Source: Omphalotus guepiniiformis (taxonomy: Eukaryota > Basidiomycota > Agaricomycetes > Agaricales > Omphalotaceae). Taken from it: 64,000 bases of DNA. Both the position numbers and the translations under genes were made by a program. Positions 46,754-58,450 of the stretch are shown here, piece by piece. The notes below the pieces were generated by a model that did not search any database, was not told the origin of the DNA, and was given only the letters and a program-made list of their open reading frames with translations. The stretch is from NCBI GenBank assembly GCA_028554645.1, contig JAQOOI010000021.1:1178001-1242000 (forward strand), given 5' to 3'. Within the stretch, counting starts at the first letter, position 1. Every line of letters starts with the position of its first letter.

Positions 46754-49560
46754 ATGTCCACCACGAGAGAGTCGTCTATACCAGCTGCTACGGCGGATCT
46801 GGCAACAACATGGGCCTTTTTAGAAGAAGGTGTCGATCACATCATGACCAAACTCCAAACTGGCGTCTCGTACTCGAAGGTGAATGATATCCTTCCAGGG
46901 CGCCCCCGTATGTTCTGAAATGTCGAAATCGCCAAAGTATATGTCGCTCTACACTGTAGCATATAACTACTGCACGTCATCAAAAGTAAGCACGTCGATG
47001 ACAGAAAATGTGGGCAACAGCAATCGAAGTGAGTTGTGTAATGATCATCTCTGGACATGGTCTGAAAGTCTATTTCTTCTAGCGGGCGCAAATCTTATGG
47101 GTTCTGACCTCTACAATCATCTTATTCGATACTTTGTTGTTCATCTCAAAGCTCTTCGCGATGTCAGTGAGCGGAAATCTACTCGAGTGACCCTATTTTC
47201 ACTGATTCGTGATTCAGCAAAGTGAAGCGTTGCAAGAAGAAGCACTGTTACGATATTACGCTGCGGAATGGGATCGATATACTACAGGTGCCAATTACAT
47301 TAATCGGCTCTTCACCTATCTGAACCGGCATTGGGTGAAGCGGGAGAGGGATGAGGGTCGAAAGAATGTTTACCCTGTCTATACAGTGCGTATCATGATC
47401 ATACCTCTGCCAAATTACTCCTGATGATATGTCCAGCTTGCTCTTGTTCAATGGAGGAATAATTTATTCGTTCCTGTCCAGCAGAAGCACGCCAAATTGG
47501 CGGGTGCGATTTTGCGTCTGATTGAACAACAACGCAATGGAGAAACCATTGATCAGGGGTTGCTGAAGAAGGTAGTGGATTCTTTTGTTTCACTAGGCTT
47601 GGATGAGGTCGACACGAACAAGGCGTGTCTCGATGTATACAAGGAGCACTTCGAAGTCCCCTTCATCGAGGCAACAGAGCAGTACTACAAGAAAGAGTCT
47701 GAATCTTTTCTGGCGGAATATAGCGTCTCCGAATACCTGAAGAAAGCTGAGGAGCGTCTCAAAGAAGAGGAAGACAGGGTGGAACGTTACCTGAATACGC
47801 AAACTCGCAAGGTACTCATCAGCAAGTGCGAACACGTCCTAATTCGCGAACATGCAGACCTCATGTGGGACAGCTTTCAAAAACTCCTCGACTTTGATAA
47901 GGACGAAGACTTGCAAAGGATGTATGCGCTACTATCTCGAATACCCGAGGGGCTTGAGCCTCTGCGAAAAAGGTTCGAGGAACATGTCAAGAAAGCGGGC
48001 TTAGCGGCTGTCTCCAAACTCGCAGGACAGGACTCGTCTGCGGATGCTTTGGATTCAAAAGCTTACGTCGATGCACTGCTAGAAGTGCATCGGAAAAACT
48101 CCGAGACGGTCACCAGAAGCTTTAGGGGAGAAGCTGGCTTCGTTGCGAGTCTCGACAAAGCCTGTAGAGAATTTGTCAACCGCAACGCCGCGACTGGCTC
48201 TTCTAACTCAAAGTCTCCGGAACTGTTGGCGAAGCATACCGACCTCCTTCTGAGAAAGAATAATAAGCTTGCAGAAGAAGATGATTTGGAAGGTGCTCTA
48301 AATCGTGTGGTATGTCAGAGCTCCTCCAAACGTATATCGAGTGTCTTTGACATTGCCGGGTATAGATGATTCTCTTCAAATACATTGAAGACAAGGACGT
48401 TTTCCAGACGTTCTACACCACGAAGCTTTCTAAGCGGCTTATTCACGGTGTTTCTGCATCTGATGAGAGTGAAGCTAGTATGATTGCCAAACTGAAGGAG
48501 GCCTGCGGATTCGAGTACACCAACAAGCTCCAGCGAATGTTCACTGGTACGCCATTCTATCCCACTGAGTCCCATTTTCTGAGATTGTCTGCTCTAGACA
48601 TGAGCCTAAGCAAGGATCTCACCGATGCTTTCAAGGAACGAATGCAGCAGAATCATGATGATATAGACCTCAGCTTCAGTATCATGGTGCTCGGGACCAA
48701 TTTTTGGCCTTTAAATCCTCCTAGTCATGATTTTGTTATTCCGGCAGAGATTTTACCGACATACGACCGGTTCCAGAAATATTACCAACAAAAACATTCT
48801 GGCCGGAAACTTACATGGCTTTGGAATTACTCCAAGAACGAATTGCGCACAAATTATCTGAATCAGAAGTACATTCTGGTGACCAGTTCGTACCAGATGG
48901 CAGTTCTGGTGCAGTATAACAAGAATGATACGCTGTCTCTGACAGAACTCATCACTGCGACTTCCATCCCGAAGGAATTGATGACCCAGGTTCTTGCACT
49001 GTTGGTGAAAGCGAAAGTTCTCGTTAACGAAGAGACGGATCAGTACGATCTTAATCCAAGTGAGTAGGAATTACTCAACTCAATGCCTTGCTCATTGGGA
49101 TGTCCTTAGGCTTCAAGTCGAAGAAAATTCGTGTCAGCCTCAATCAACCAATCAAGGCCGAAGTACGGGCCGAGTCGTCGGATGTCCTTAAAACTGTTGA
49201 TGAGGACCGGAAGTATGTGATACAAGCCACGATCGTCAGGTGTGTCCTACTGTCACTAATCATGGGGCTCCACTGAGTGAATCTGTGTCAAAATACTCTG
49301 TATTGTTAAAATAGGATCATGAAAGCTCGTAAATCGATGAAGAATCAGCCTCTAATTCAGGAAGTAATATCTCAGATATCTCAGCGCTTCGCGCCAAAGA
49401 TACCGGACATCAAGAAGGTACGATGAGGATGTTTTCTTCATACATACAAGTTTTGACATGTCCTGAATTCCTGTGTTTCTAGGCAATTGATACACTTCTC
49501 GAGAAGGAATACATCGAGCGTGTCGATGGGACACGAGATACTTTTGCATACATTGCGTGA
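46754..49560 (+). CDS. CUL1: Cullin-1 (SCF ubiquitin ligase scaffold)
   Basis: Cullin-1 holds Skp1/F-box at its N-terminus and Rbx1 at its C-terminus. Start at 46754 gives MSTTRESSIPAATADLATTW, FLEEGVDHIMTKLQTGVSYS and YMSLYTVAYNYCTSSK. Cullin repeats continue through 48310. The cullin homology domain begins ILFKYIEDKDVFQTFYTTKL and SKRLIHGVSASDESEASMIA. The C-terminal winged helix contains the neddylation motif IVRIMKARKSMKNQPLIQEV, with the acceptor lysine expected in IVRIMKARK, and ends FAYIA. One intron (48547-48597, 51 nt) is a multiple of three and lacks a stop, so it would read through as a 17-residue insert (GTPFYPTESHFLRLSAL) absent from other cullins. The product is about 760 residues. 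Confidence 0.95.
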
Positions 49561-50140
49561 TCACTCCCGCACCTTATTTTATTCATTCATGACCCTCACC
49601 TACCAATTTTCTCATTTCTTTCGCAATCATACCTCTTGTTGTATATTTATGATTTTACTAGTTTCATTTCAACGCATATAAACTCCTGCTTTGTTACCTC
49701 TTTTCCGGCTCTCTTTTTACTCTCACGCATTGAGGTAAGAATCGTTACAATTCATGACAACAACAACCTTTCACACAAGAGGCTCACCACCATGGTAAAT
49801 CTCTTACCTTTTCATTCTTTGACTTTCTGACGTTACCACTCCCAGGTCCAAATTGACGAAAGGAAACTGAATTGTTCCATCGAATGGGTGGCAACAATAC
49901 CTTTGAGGGCACGGGCGGCATGATCTTTACCGCAATTCGGCGGGAAATCTGCATTGCTGTCATTGGCCTTCTGAACGAGTTCTCGGTAGAACCCGTCCGC
50001 TTCAGCACAAACCTTCCCAGACTCACTCACACGCAGAAAGGTTCAATCCACGAGCTTATAAGGCATGCCTGTTCCTTTGAAGAATTCAGTTTTGCACTGC
50101 TGCCTTTCTCGACGAGTGTCTCTGCGAGTGCGGAGGAAAG
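49561..50140. other. Intergenic, no gene seen
   Basis: About 580 bases between the cullin stop and the DUF6534-like start. It is pyrimidine-rich at the left, consistent with a 3' untranslated region. Small open frames on both strands overlap each other and carry no recognisable domain. Confidence 0.4.
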
Positions 50141-52208
50141 ATGATTCAACCCACGATTCAGAACACCTACGGCAGTGCGCTCGTTGGCCTCGTGGTTAGC
50201 GCTACGTACGCCGCGTTTCTCTATCTCGGATTCTCATGTCGTAACCTTCTCGAGAACAGCTTGTATGGCGCGACAATTCTGCAAACGTGAGCCGCGAACT
50301 TCGTATTCTCGCATGTTACTCACTTCCAAACATAGCTACTTTTATTACCGGTATGAAATGACTATCATACCCTTTCATTGCCAAAAGAGTTCATTCAAGC
50401 TGCTTTGGCAGACATTACCCCAAGGATCGTGCTCTCATCAAGATCTTGGTAAGAATACTTCCTCCCTTTCGTCATTTACTAACGTGTTTAACAGGTTCTC
50501 GCACTATGGTAATATTGGACTTTTCAGACTTTTCCTCATCGGTAATGTCGCGTCAGGGCTCTTGATACCGCACATCTGGTGCTGTGTACAATTGCCATGT
50601 ACTGGTGAGCTCAGAGCAATTAGTTCCGCGGAAGGTATTGACCCTCGTATGGTAGGTATCTAATTACGAATTTCTCGCACCTGGATGCTTTATCGCGCCT
50701 AACATGGTGGGTTTTTGTCCCTCCTTCTCGATCGTACCAGGATTTGTCTATAATCACTCTTTCCTGCATGCAGGAGTATGGAAGTATGTTGATAGTCAGA
50801 ATGCTGTTCAGACATTAATTTTTTTTTTCTGCCAGCTTCAAACTGACCTGAACGTGAGACCGCGTGCAAACATTTCACCGGGAGCTAATATCTTATTACT
50901 TAAATGATCTGACAGGGTCTCATTGCTCTATTGGTGGAATGGTGCGTTCGCTTTGTCGTGGGAGTAGAAGTTCTCTCATGCCCTTCCATCAGCTTTTTTG
51001 CTCGTCGAGTGTGGATCAGTAAGTCTTGCTTGGAGCAGGAGACAAAGATGCGATGATGTTTTACTTATCGGTTTAGTGTCCTCAAATGTATACCTCACTA
51101 GCGTCATTGTATGGTCGGATTCATCCCCACATTCTCATCGCCTGACCTTTCTCTGCCTAGGTTCTACTAGCATGTGTTCATTTTGGTACCGAAGTTCAAG
51201 GTCTCGTCTCCACGGGGGTGCTGACATCTTTCTCACCAATTCTAGGTTTTGGAATAGGTGTGTTGTTTTCCAACATGCTGTTCTCTTCTGATTTACCTTG
51301 ACCCCAGTATTTACTGTTGAAAGGTGCGGACCTTGTTTCGAGACTCACGAGACCTATCATTTTATTGACAACTCCCACCAGCTTCCATTTTAACACCGTC
51401 GCGGACTTCACGAAGCTTGTGGTGAGTCGCAATGGTCAATATTTAACTGCCAGAAGAGTTTATTCGCTTTTCCAAGTGGGTAACCAGCGCGGGAATTGGG
51501 AGTGCTTTAGCCGCCGATCTCCTCATCGCGATTTCTCTCTGTTACTACCTTGCCAAAAGTAGAACCGGATTCAAAAGGTTTTCATTATCTAGTATTTTAT
51601 CCTGATACAGTTCAAATTTACTGAGGAGCGTCCTTCGCCTCTACAGAACCGACTCTCTAATCTATGCGCTCATGATATACAGCCTGAGTACTGGTCTGCT
51701 TACGAGGTATGTGTGCTTCAACATAGGAGGTACAGGCATTGACGATCCGTTGTTTCTTTCATTTCTTCAGTGTCTTTGGCTTGGCGATTCTCGTTACTGT
51801 ACGTTGTCTCAACGCTTTCCCCGGTATGTACAAACCTGAACATAAGACTACGCCAACGCCAATGCAGTTTGCCACTATGCCTGACAACTATGTGTGGCTC
51901 GCCTTCTTTTGGATAGATGGCAGGTGTAAGTTGTTCTCCGCTTCAATCACGGTCTTCAATGATTGAAAGGGGTCCATCTTGTATTTCATAGGCTATGTCA
52001 ACTCTCTCCTCGCTGCGTTGAGTTGACCCACCTCACACTTTTGATTGCATCTGACATATACTTTAGTCTCAATAGCCGGGAGCATCTACGGGGTAAAGCT
52101 CATGATGGAAGTTTTCTACAGCTCTCTGCAGTTCCCCGGTCAACGGTGGCCATTGACAGTCGAGTGGAACCATACTCTCCTTTTCGTTCTAGAGTGAGTG
52201 CCGTGTAA
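50141..52208 (+). CDS. DUF6534-like multi-spanning membrane protein
   Basis: A basidiomycete-expanded seven-helix family of unknown function. Start at 50141 gives MIQPTIQNTYGSALVGLVVS, then, across two phase-2 introns, ATLYGATILQTYFYYR, the usual first block of the family. Later exons read FSHYGNIGLFRLFLIGNVAS, SAGIGSALAADLLIAISLCY, the hallmark TDSLIYALMIYSLSTGLLTS, FATMPDNYVWLAFFWIDGR and CYVNSLLAALNSREHLRG. The tail is short (stop at 52208). About nine exons are needed; several inner joins (50400-51300) were read only approximately, so a broken exon cannot be excluded. These proteins often resemble receptors but no ligand is known. Confidence 0.78.
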
Positions 52209-52700
52209 TTATTATGAATGGTACTCGAGGGTTTATTTGATTTCTAGCCGGATGCATCTCCTCTTGCAGTCACTATCCAAACTGACACAGTATTCAAGTC
52301 CGATTTTCTGGTGGGGTCGGTGTTGGGGTCGGTGAGTGGGTGAATGGTGGCTTCTGATCTTGTGGACTGATGAAATGGCCACACTGAAGCCGTCAGGCCT
52401 AGCAACCCCATCGAGTGTTGTTCACCACCTCTAGCCTGCCGCAGTATTTCGTGTTTCGATGGCCTGGAGCTAGGCTTAGTATAGTGTATGAGTGTTTCCT
52501 GGAACACTAATTGGTCTTGAGAACAACGTAACGAATGTTCAATTGCTATCGGCCTTTAGTACCAGCTATATGTGTGACTCTAATATGTATCATGGGGCAG
52601 AAAACGCTTCACTGTTATGTCACCGCTTAATGTCGTAAGTAAGGTGAAGTACCGTTACGACGGAATCGCGCCTCCGGAAAAATGAGATTTCCCACGGTCA

Positions 52701-54332
52701 ATGGTGTCGATCAACCTCCGTGATGCTTTGTTGAACGGCCTGAAAACATTGCCAGGCGTTCGCGAATTCCACCTCCATGCTCTGGTTTCTTCACCTAGGA
52801 AACATCTTGCTGTATTTCCCTTCTCAAGGCCCCGATGTCGCACATATCTTCAAGACATCTTAGTCCTTTTGTCAGAGCAAACTACTCCCGACTCGCCTCG
52901 GATACTAGTCACTGCCATTGAAGCCTCTTTGTACAACATTCCATCCACCAGTTGTGCGATATTGTATATCTCCAAAGTCGACTCTACAGGGCAATGCTCT
53001 TCCCCCTCACCCACCGCTGCCCTTGTGCGGTCTTTCATACTGTATCATGCTGATCTCACTACAAGGCCGGTCTCTGCTGAACATCTCTGGGTTCAACTCT
53101 TTGCCCGAGCTCAGAGCCAATACCTTTTCCCGAACTCTGCGGATTATTCTGGCAAACGTCCACTGACGGACGTGAAGCTGTGTGGCTGGTGGAAACGAGT
53201 TTTCACCGATGTCGCCGCGGAGCTGAGCAACAAAACATTTGTGAAGTTGTTTTATATACTTCCGGGATATAGTGATTTCGAGGCTGAACAACTGACGCAT
53301 AACAGTGCCTTGTCGGTCTCGGTGACTCACAACCATCAATGGGCATACGGTCACCCGTACTCTCAGACTGATATCCCATTACCTTGTTTTCGGGACCCCT
53401 CTGACCTTTCTGCGACTCGAAATCTGGGAAACTTCATCCCTTCCTTTGACGATGATCCTAAATCACGTTTCATGGATGAACTTGCTTATACCACGGAGGC
53501 AGAGGGGATTAAGTCTCCGTCACGGAAGCGTCCACGGACATCATCAGCATCAGCTACCCATGATGAGGGCAGCAAAAGTGTATCATCTCCTGTGCCTTTG
53601 GAAGGCGCTGAAGAGAAGAGTGACAGCCGGAATGGGAAGGATGATCGACCATTCGGAGAGCTGGGTAAGGTTTCGCCCGATGAATTTTGGGAGAGAATGT
53701 CTTTCCGCCAGGAGTGTGTTGCGGGGGCTGTGACCGGTTTTTTCACCCTAGGAATCGGCTCTGGCTCTTCACTTCAGTCAGACGCAGAGTCATCCAAAAA
53801 TGCTGCGCCCAGTTCCGGAGTTTCGCCCCTTGCCCCTCAAGCCGGACAGGTGTCTTCAACGATGAATAAACGCATCATTACGCTCCTCATGACTGGCGTT
53901 GAGTTCTCCACTAGGGAGCGCGCAATTCGTGCGACAGAGACGCTGGAGAATACTGTTAGGGGTTTGTGTGAAGGTATTTCGGCTATCCCAGCTCCTGTTA
54001 TACACGCACCCCGCCCCCGAGTTCCCACTGGAACCAATGGCGGCCGACAAACTCCCGAGCAATACTCTTCTTCATCCTTCCTCGCTCCGCCTCGTACACC
54101 TTCTCCTCGGCCAAGGACTGGAAAAGGGAATGTACTAGATGTTTCTCCGAATCCTTTCCCTGAGCCTGAAGCTTCACTGGAGACATACAACTCATATATT
54201 TATGGGTCGATATGCGTTAGCAATGCAGGGTCAGAAAACAACAGCAGCTTGAAAGAGAACAAAGCCGAAGCAACATCGGGCCCTCCCGTCACGGTATTGC
54301 CTGTCCGGAGGAAGAAGAAAAGAACCGAATGA
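52701..54332 (+). CDS. RTT109: Histone acetyltransferase Rtt109
   Basis: A single uninterrupted exon of 543 residues, rare in this window. Rtt109 (KAT11) acetylates H3 Lys56 and Lys9 on new histones with Asf1 or Vps75, in DNA replication and repair. Matching blocks are VREFHLHALVSSPRKHLAVF, TAIEASLYNIPSTSCAILYI, SKVDSTGQCSSPSPTAALVR, WVQLFARAQSQYLFPNSADY, GKRPLTDVKLCGWWKRVFTD and the active-site region DDDPKSRFMDELA. FWERMSFRQECVAGAVTGFF is the conserved end of the catalytic fold, separated from the rest by a Ser-rich acidic insert (residues about 265-320). The C-terminus ends in a basic RRKKKRTE that could be a nuclear localisation signal (inference). Confidence 0.92.
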   Translation: MVSINLRDALLNGLKTLPGVREFHLHALVSSPRKHLAVFPFSRPRCRTYLQDILVLLSEQTTPDSPRILVTAIEASLYNIPSTSCAILYISKVDSTGQCSSPSPTAALVRSFILYHADLTTRPVSAEHLWVQLFARAQSQYLFPNSADYSGKRPLTDVKLCGWWKRVFTDVAAELSNKTFVKLFYILPGYSDFEAEQLTHNSALSVSVTHNHQWAYGHPYSQTDIPLPCFRDPSDLSATRNLGNFIPSFDDDPKSRFMDELAYTTEAEGIKSPSRKRPRTSSASATHDEGSKSVSSPVPLEGAEEKSDSRNGKDDRPFGELGKVSPDEFWERMSFRQECVAGAVTGFFTLGIGSGSSLQSDAESSKNAAPSSGVSPLAPQAGQVSSTMNKRIITLLMTGVEFSTRERAIRATETLENTVRGLCEGISAIPAPVIHAPRPRVPTGTNGGRQTPEQYSSSSFLAPPRTPSPRPRTGKGNVLDVSPNPFPEPEASLETYNSYIYGSICVSNAGSENNSSLKENKAEATSGPPVTVLPVRRKKKRTE

Positions 54333-55455
54333 CAATACATTTCAGAATAGTATAAACGAAGTTGGTTTCATTTTTTTTTTAAAAACCAGAACGTGCACCT
54401 TCGCTTACAGAACCTAAAGCTATATACGGGACTTGAGCTAACTATATTGGTGGTTTGCGTTACCTTGTCGGACTGTATATATATGTAGCTGCTCTGCTCA
54501 TAAGCTACATATGTGTACAGCGTTTTGCACATTGTGGACTTTGTCTGAGATGAGATTGGTTTTCGTGTGTACTCAACATCCATCTGCAGAAATGACTCAG
54601 ACTGATGAGCATTGCCAATGAACTGGAGAGATGATATCAAGCTGATGTTAAGGGTGGAGTACTTACGACTTGACGATAACTCGAAGCGGCAGGTTGGAGA
54701 AGTGAAATGAACTTATCTACAGCAACAAACGAAGCAGCCGATGGGGCCAGAAGACAAAAACCTTCTCTGTCGTATATTGTATATTGAGATACCGTAAACC
54801 GAAGATACGTTCGCGGTGCCACTGGCAGATGACCCAATGCGAGAGTTCGATGGCATCGCGGAATCACATTTGTTATCTTCACGAATAATTTACTTAGGGT
54901 GATGCTTCCCAGAGACCAGTGATAGGCCAGAAGCGACGTCCAGAGCTTTCTGGAAGCGGATTGGAGAATAATGTTAGGAATGTTAGATTGGGGGCTGGGC
55001 TGTACATGTGTAAGAATGCGAGCTGTAGGAGGAGAGGGAAGGCTATGAGGGGAGGAGAGAAAGAAAAGAAGAATTGATGAAAGGTGGGATCATGTTCGAA
55101 GAATAAAGAATAGGATTGTAATGAATTGTATTGAAAAAAGTAATAGAAAATGTATAGATTTGTTCAGTAACAGTTGAACAGTTGAACAAAGAGATTGAAC
55201 AGAATTGGCTTGTTTCAAGGGTTGATGATCGGATTACGCAAAAAGGGTCCTTTCCACACCGAACTTCTTTTAATTATCCCATCCGAGCTCGAGTCCCATC
55301 TTGGCAGTTGTTTCCATCCTCAAACAAGGTGCGCAACTTGCATCCTTTTCCGCGTCGTACACGACAGCGACCAAGCTTCTTTTCTTTTTGCTTGTCGTCG
55401 TCCGTCTCATTGCTCACGGCTCCAGTCTCTCTTTATTCCCTCGCCATTCCACAAC
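54333..55455. other. Intergenic, no gene seen
   Basis: About 1.1 kb. A run of T then A lies just after the Rtt109 stop (54370-54385). The right part (55000-55170) is A/G-rich and probably the promoter of the next gene. Short antisense frames at 54368-54882 show no domain and are not called. Confidence 0.45.
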
Positions 55456-57708
55456 ATGTCCGTTAAACCTGGGAATGTTGCTGCACATATCCCACCGTCT
55501 CTCCCCTCTTTCGCTTCCACTTTCAGCTCGAAATCTTTGAGCTCTTTTGCTCCTGATGATAATTCTCTTCCTCCGATTCAATCACGATCCACCGCGACCG
55601 ATTTTCGTCGCGTCGAACCATCCTCTTTACCCGTTTTGTCGCGACACCGCAGCGAAGAGGACTCTGCTCAACCAGCTGGGAGAAAACGTACTCGTGCAGA
55701 TGCTTCTGGCAGTAGAAACGAGGATGACCATTCAGGTTCAGAGTGAGTACCTCCTGGCACCACTTTTTAGACTTTGCTTCTACCTCGCAGGCAATTACTC
55801 ATTGATCCTTTTCCCGCCTTTTTTGAAAAAATTTTACAAAAAATTAGGCGCGGTTCACCTGGTCTCGCCCGAGTCAAGGAAGAACCAGAACAGGACATGC
55901 TGGACCCGTCTCCGCCGCCGCCTAGCACGGAAACTGAGAATAAAACTTATGATACTTCCGCCGCCCCTCCTCCGTCCAGTATCGGACGTTCTTCACATAA
56001 AAGGCGTCGCGTTACTATCAGTGGTGCTCCAGCTCTAAATACGGATGTGCGGGTGCCTCCAGATCAGACCAACTCTACCCCTATATCTCCTGTGGTCATA
56101 GGATTCACTGTTCAGCCTTCTGCTTTGGAACAAGTACGCTCAATGATTACAGTTAAGCAGAAGCAGCAAGCTCTTATCGAGCAGCGTAGGGGCAGCGCAG
56201 CAGGAATCACACCTCCAGCTGTCGCTTCAGGTTCTTCTACTACTGATGCACCGTCAAAGACACCTGCTGCTAGCACACGCTCTGTGCGACGCAGTCCCAA
56301 TTCTGGAACTGGGAATCGGCGTCATACGGTCGTTGCTGCCACTCATCCGGGTGGTGTGAATGGACCACCTAGCCCTATTTCGGCCGTGGTATCTAGCCAA
56401 CCGCCCTCTCAGGCTCCTGCTACCTCTGTCCCACCAAATTCTCTACCTCCTCCGCCTATAAGTTTCGCACGTCGAAGGGCGAACCAGTTGGGCGGCGCGG
56501 GGAAGAAGAAGCCTGCTGATATCGTGATAAGTCCACGGGAAGCGCACACACAAGATCAGCTTGCACCATCTATTCAAAGTGCACCTCCGATACCGCATGC
56601 CGGCCAGCAAAGCAATAGTTTTGCGGGACGATTTCCTATGACGTTGCCTCGGTTACCATCTGTCATGGGCTCCGGGGAAAATATGCGACGTACGATGGGT
56701 GGGAATGTGCCACCGACGCCGACTCAGACGAGGTTCGCTGCACAGCGAAGCTCTGATACGCAGCGGGTGGCACATACAATACCAGCTATTGCGGGACGAT
56801 CACCGCCCAATGCTTCTGTTGCTATCTCTTCCGCACTTGTCCCACCTACACCGAGCTCTCTCCACCATCCCGGGTACACAGGGGAAAAGTCGGCGTTTTT
56901 AGCTCCATTCGAAATGTTCTATGATGCACTAAATGATTCCAAGCAACTCAAGACCTGGCTTGGAGAGCAGATGCAAAGATCGAATACTCTCCTTCAGAGT
57001 TTGACTCAACAACAGGACAAACTGAATGAGATCGTGGATAGTTTGGTAGAGAAGAAGGTCGGTGGAATGAGGAGTGAGATTAGCAGTTTACATCGACGGG
57101 TGGAGGAGCTCGAAGATGCGTTGCGCGTCGCTACAACTAGTCGGCGGCCAAGCATTGAAGGTACCGGCAGTAGTACCAGCAAAGGCAAAGGCAAACAACC
57201 CCTGAGAAACGGCATTCCAAGCGCACCGGCGATCGTAGAGGGGTACACCTTCCCGCCGAAAACTACAGTAGACCGGGACCGATTGCGAGCAGAGTCAGAG
57301 AGAAGGACGTCGCCGGGCTGGGTGCAGGATAGAGATAGAGATCTAAGGGAGAGTCAGAGTCAGGAAGTTGATAGCGGATCTCCTACCCCGTTTGATTCGA
57401 GGAGACTTTCGCTCTCTGCGTCGAGGCTGGACCCTCCGAGGTCTCAAGGAATGGAAGGGGCTCCGTCGCGAGGGTTTGCTATGCCGTCTCCTCCCATCCC
57501 CCTTCGGGAGGGTCCTAGTGGGTCACTGGTGCCTCCGTCAAGTAAGCTGTCAAGAGGAGGTGTAGGAGGGCGTCCTGGTTTTGCTCGACAGCAATCGAGT
57601 CCTCATATATCTGGGTCTGCAGAACCGTCTGCTTCATCGCCTCCTCGACGGGAAGATAGTGGAAGGGATTCAATATCTGAGAGCGCGATGGACGATCGAG
57701 AGTCCTGA
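55456..57708 (+). CDS. Ser/Pro-rich coiled-coil protein of unknown function
   Basis: Two exons (55456-55742, 55848-57708; intron 105 nt, phase-consistent) give 715 residues. I do not recognise it. The sequence is dominated by Ser, Pro and Arg. A basic KRTRADAS near residue 80 and SHKRRRVTISG near residue 140 could be nuclear localisation signals. One short stretch looks conserved and folded (ALEQVRSMITVKQKQQALIE). Residues about 450-530 form the only clear structured segment: KSAFLAPFEMFYDALNDSKQ, LKTWLGEQMQRSNTLLQSLT and ISSLHRRVEELEDALRVA, a probable coiled coil. It is followed by more disordered Ser/Arg-rich sequence. A nuclear scaffold or regulator is a guess. It is convergent with Qri7 across 740 bases. 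Confidence 0.75.
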
Positions 57709-58450
57709 AGCTGAAGTATTTATTCGACCACCTCTTCGTGTCTACCTTGACGTTTTATCTCTTCACACAAGACGAGCGATACATTCTACCCTCGACCTCG
57801 CTCTCCGGCACCGCTTACCATTTTTTCTTACTTGAACTCATAGGAGTCTTTGCAGAGTCCACTCATTACCGGTTCTCTTCTCGTTCTTTCCTTTCGTCAG
57901 TTCTGCATGCCTACTTAGTTGTCTGTTCGTGGTCTTCTTTCTTCCATTCCGTTCCGTCTGCTGCCTTTTCTCTTCTCTGTTCTGTTCTCCCTCCTTCCTT
58001 CTCTCCTTGTTCCCGCGTTATGTTCTTTCCATACCAATCTTCTTCTCTCCTCTTCCCCCTTCTTTGTTTAAATGGACTACACTCATTCCATATCACATTC
58101 TCTGCGTGCTATATGTGTACTTTTAATGCTTGAAATGTACGATCAGTTTTTCTCCCTTCTCATTTCGTCTTTTCTTTTACATAGGGTAACTCAGTATAAA
58201 AAGCCCTTTGGGACCCCGACCCGGTTTCCGATTCGTTTTGATTCGGATTCTTCGGCATGTTCGGAATCTTGGGTAGTTTTCTTTTCCACCAACTCTACTA
58301 TATTCTCTCTGTTGCGGCGCTATATCAAAAACGCCACACCCCGCCACAAAAATCTGAATCTGATTTGATGAAGTAATTGAGAGATTATCGATTAGGTTTA
58401 GATTCGTTAAGAGTGGGTATTGAAACTACTATAGTGAGTTGGGTACTTTT
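57709..58450. other. Pyrimidine-rich 3' untranslated stretch
   Basis: About 740 bases between convergent stops. The sequence is T/C-rich to about 58180. This opens long but meaningless frames rich in Phe, Ser and Leu. No gene is called. Confidence 0.5.

Noticed and set aside
49784..50026. 80-codon minus-strand frame before the DUF6534-like gene
   Set aside because: Overlapping open frames on both strands, no recognisable motif and no splice partner.
57738..58133. 131-codon Phe/Ser-rich open frame after the 715-residue gene
   Set aside because: The same T/C-bias artefact, with overlapping frames equally open.
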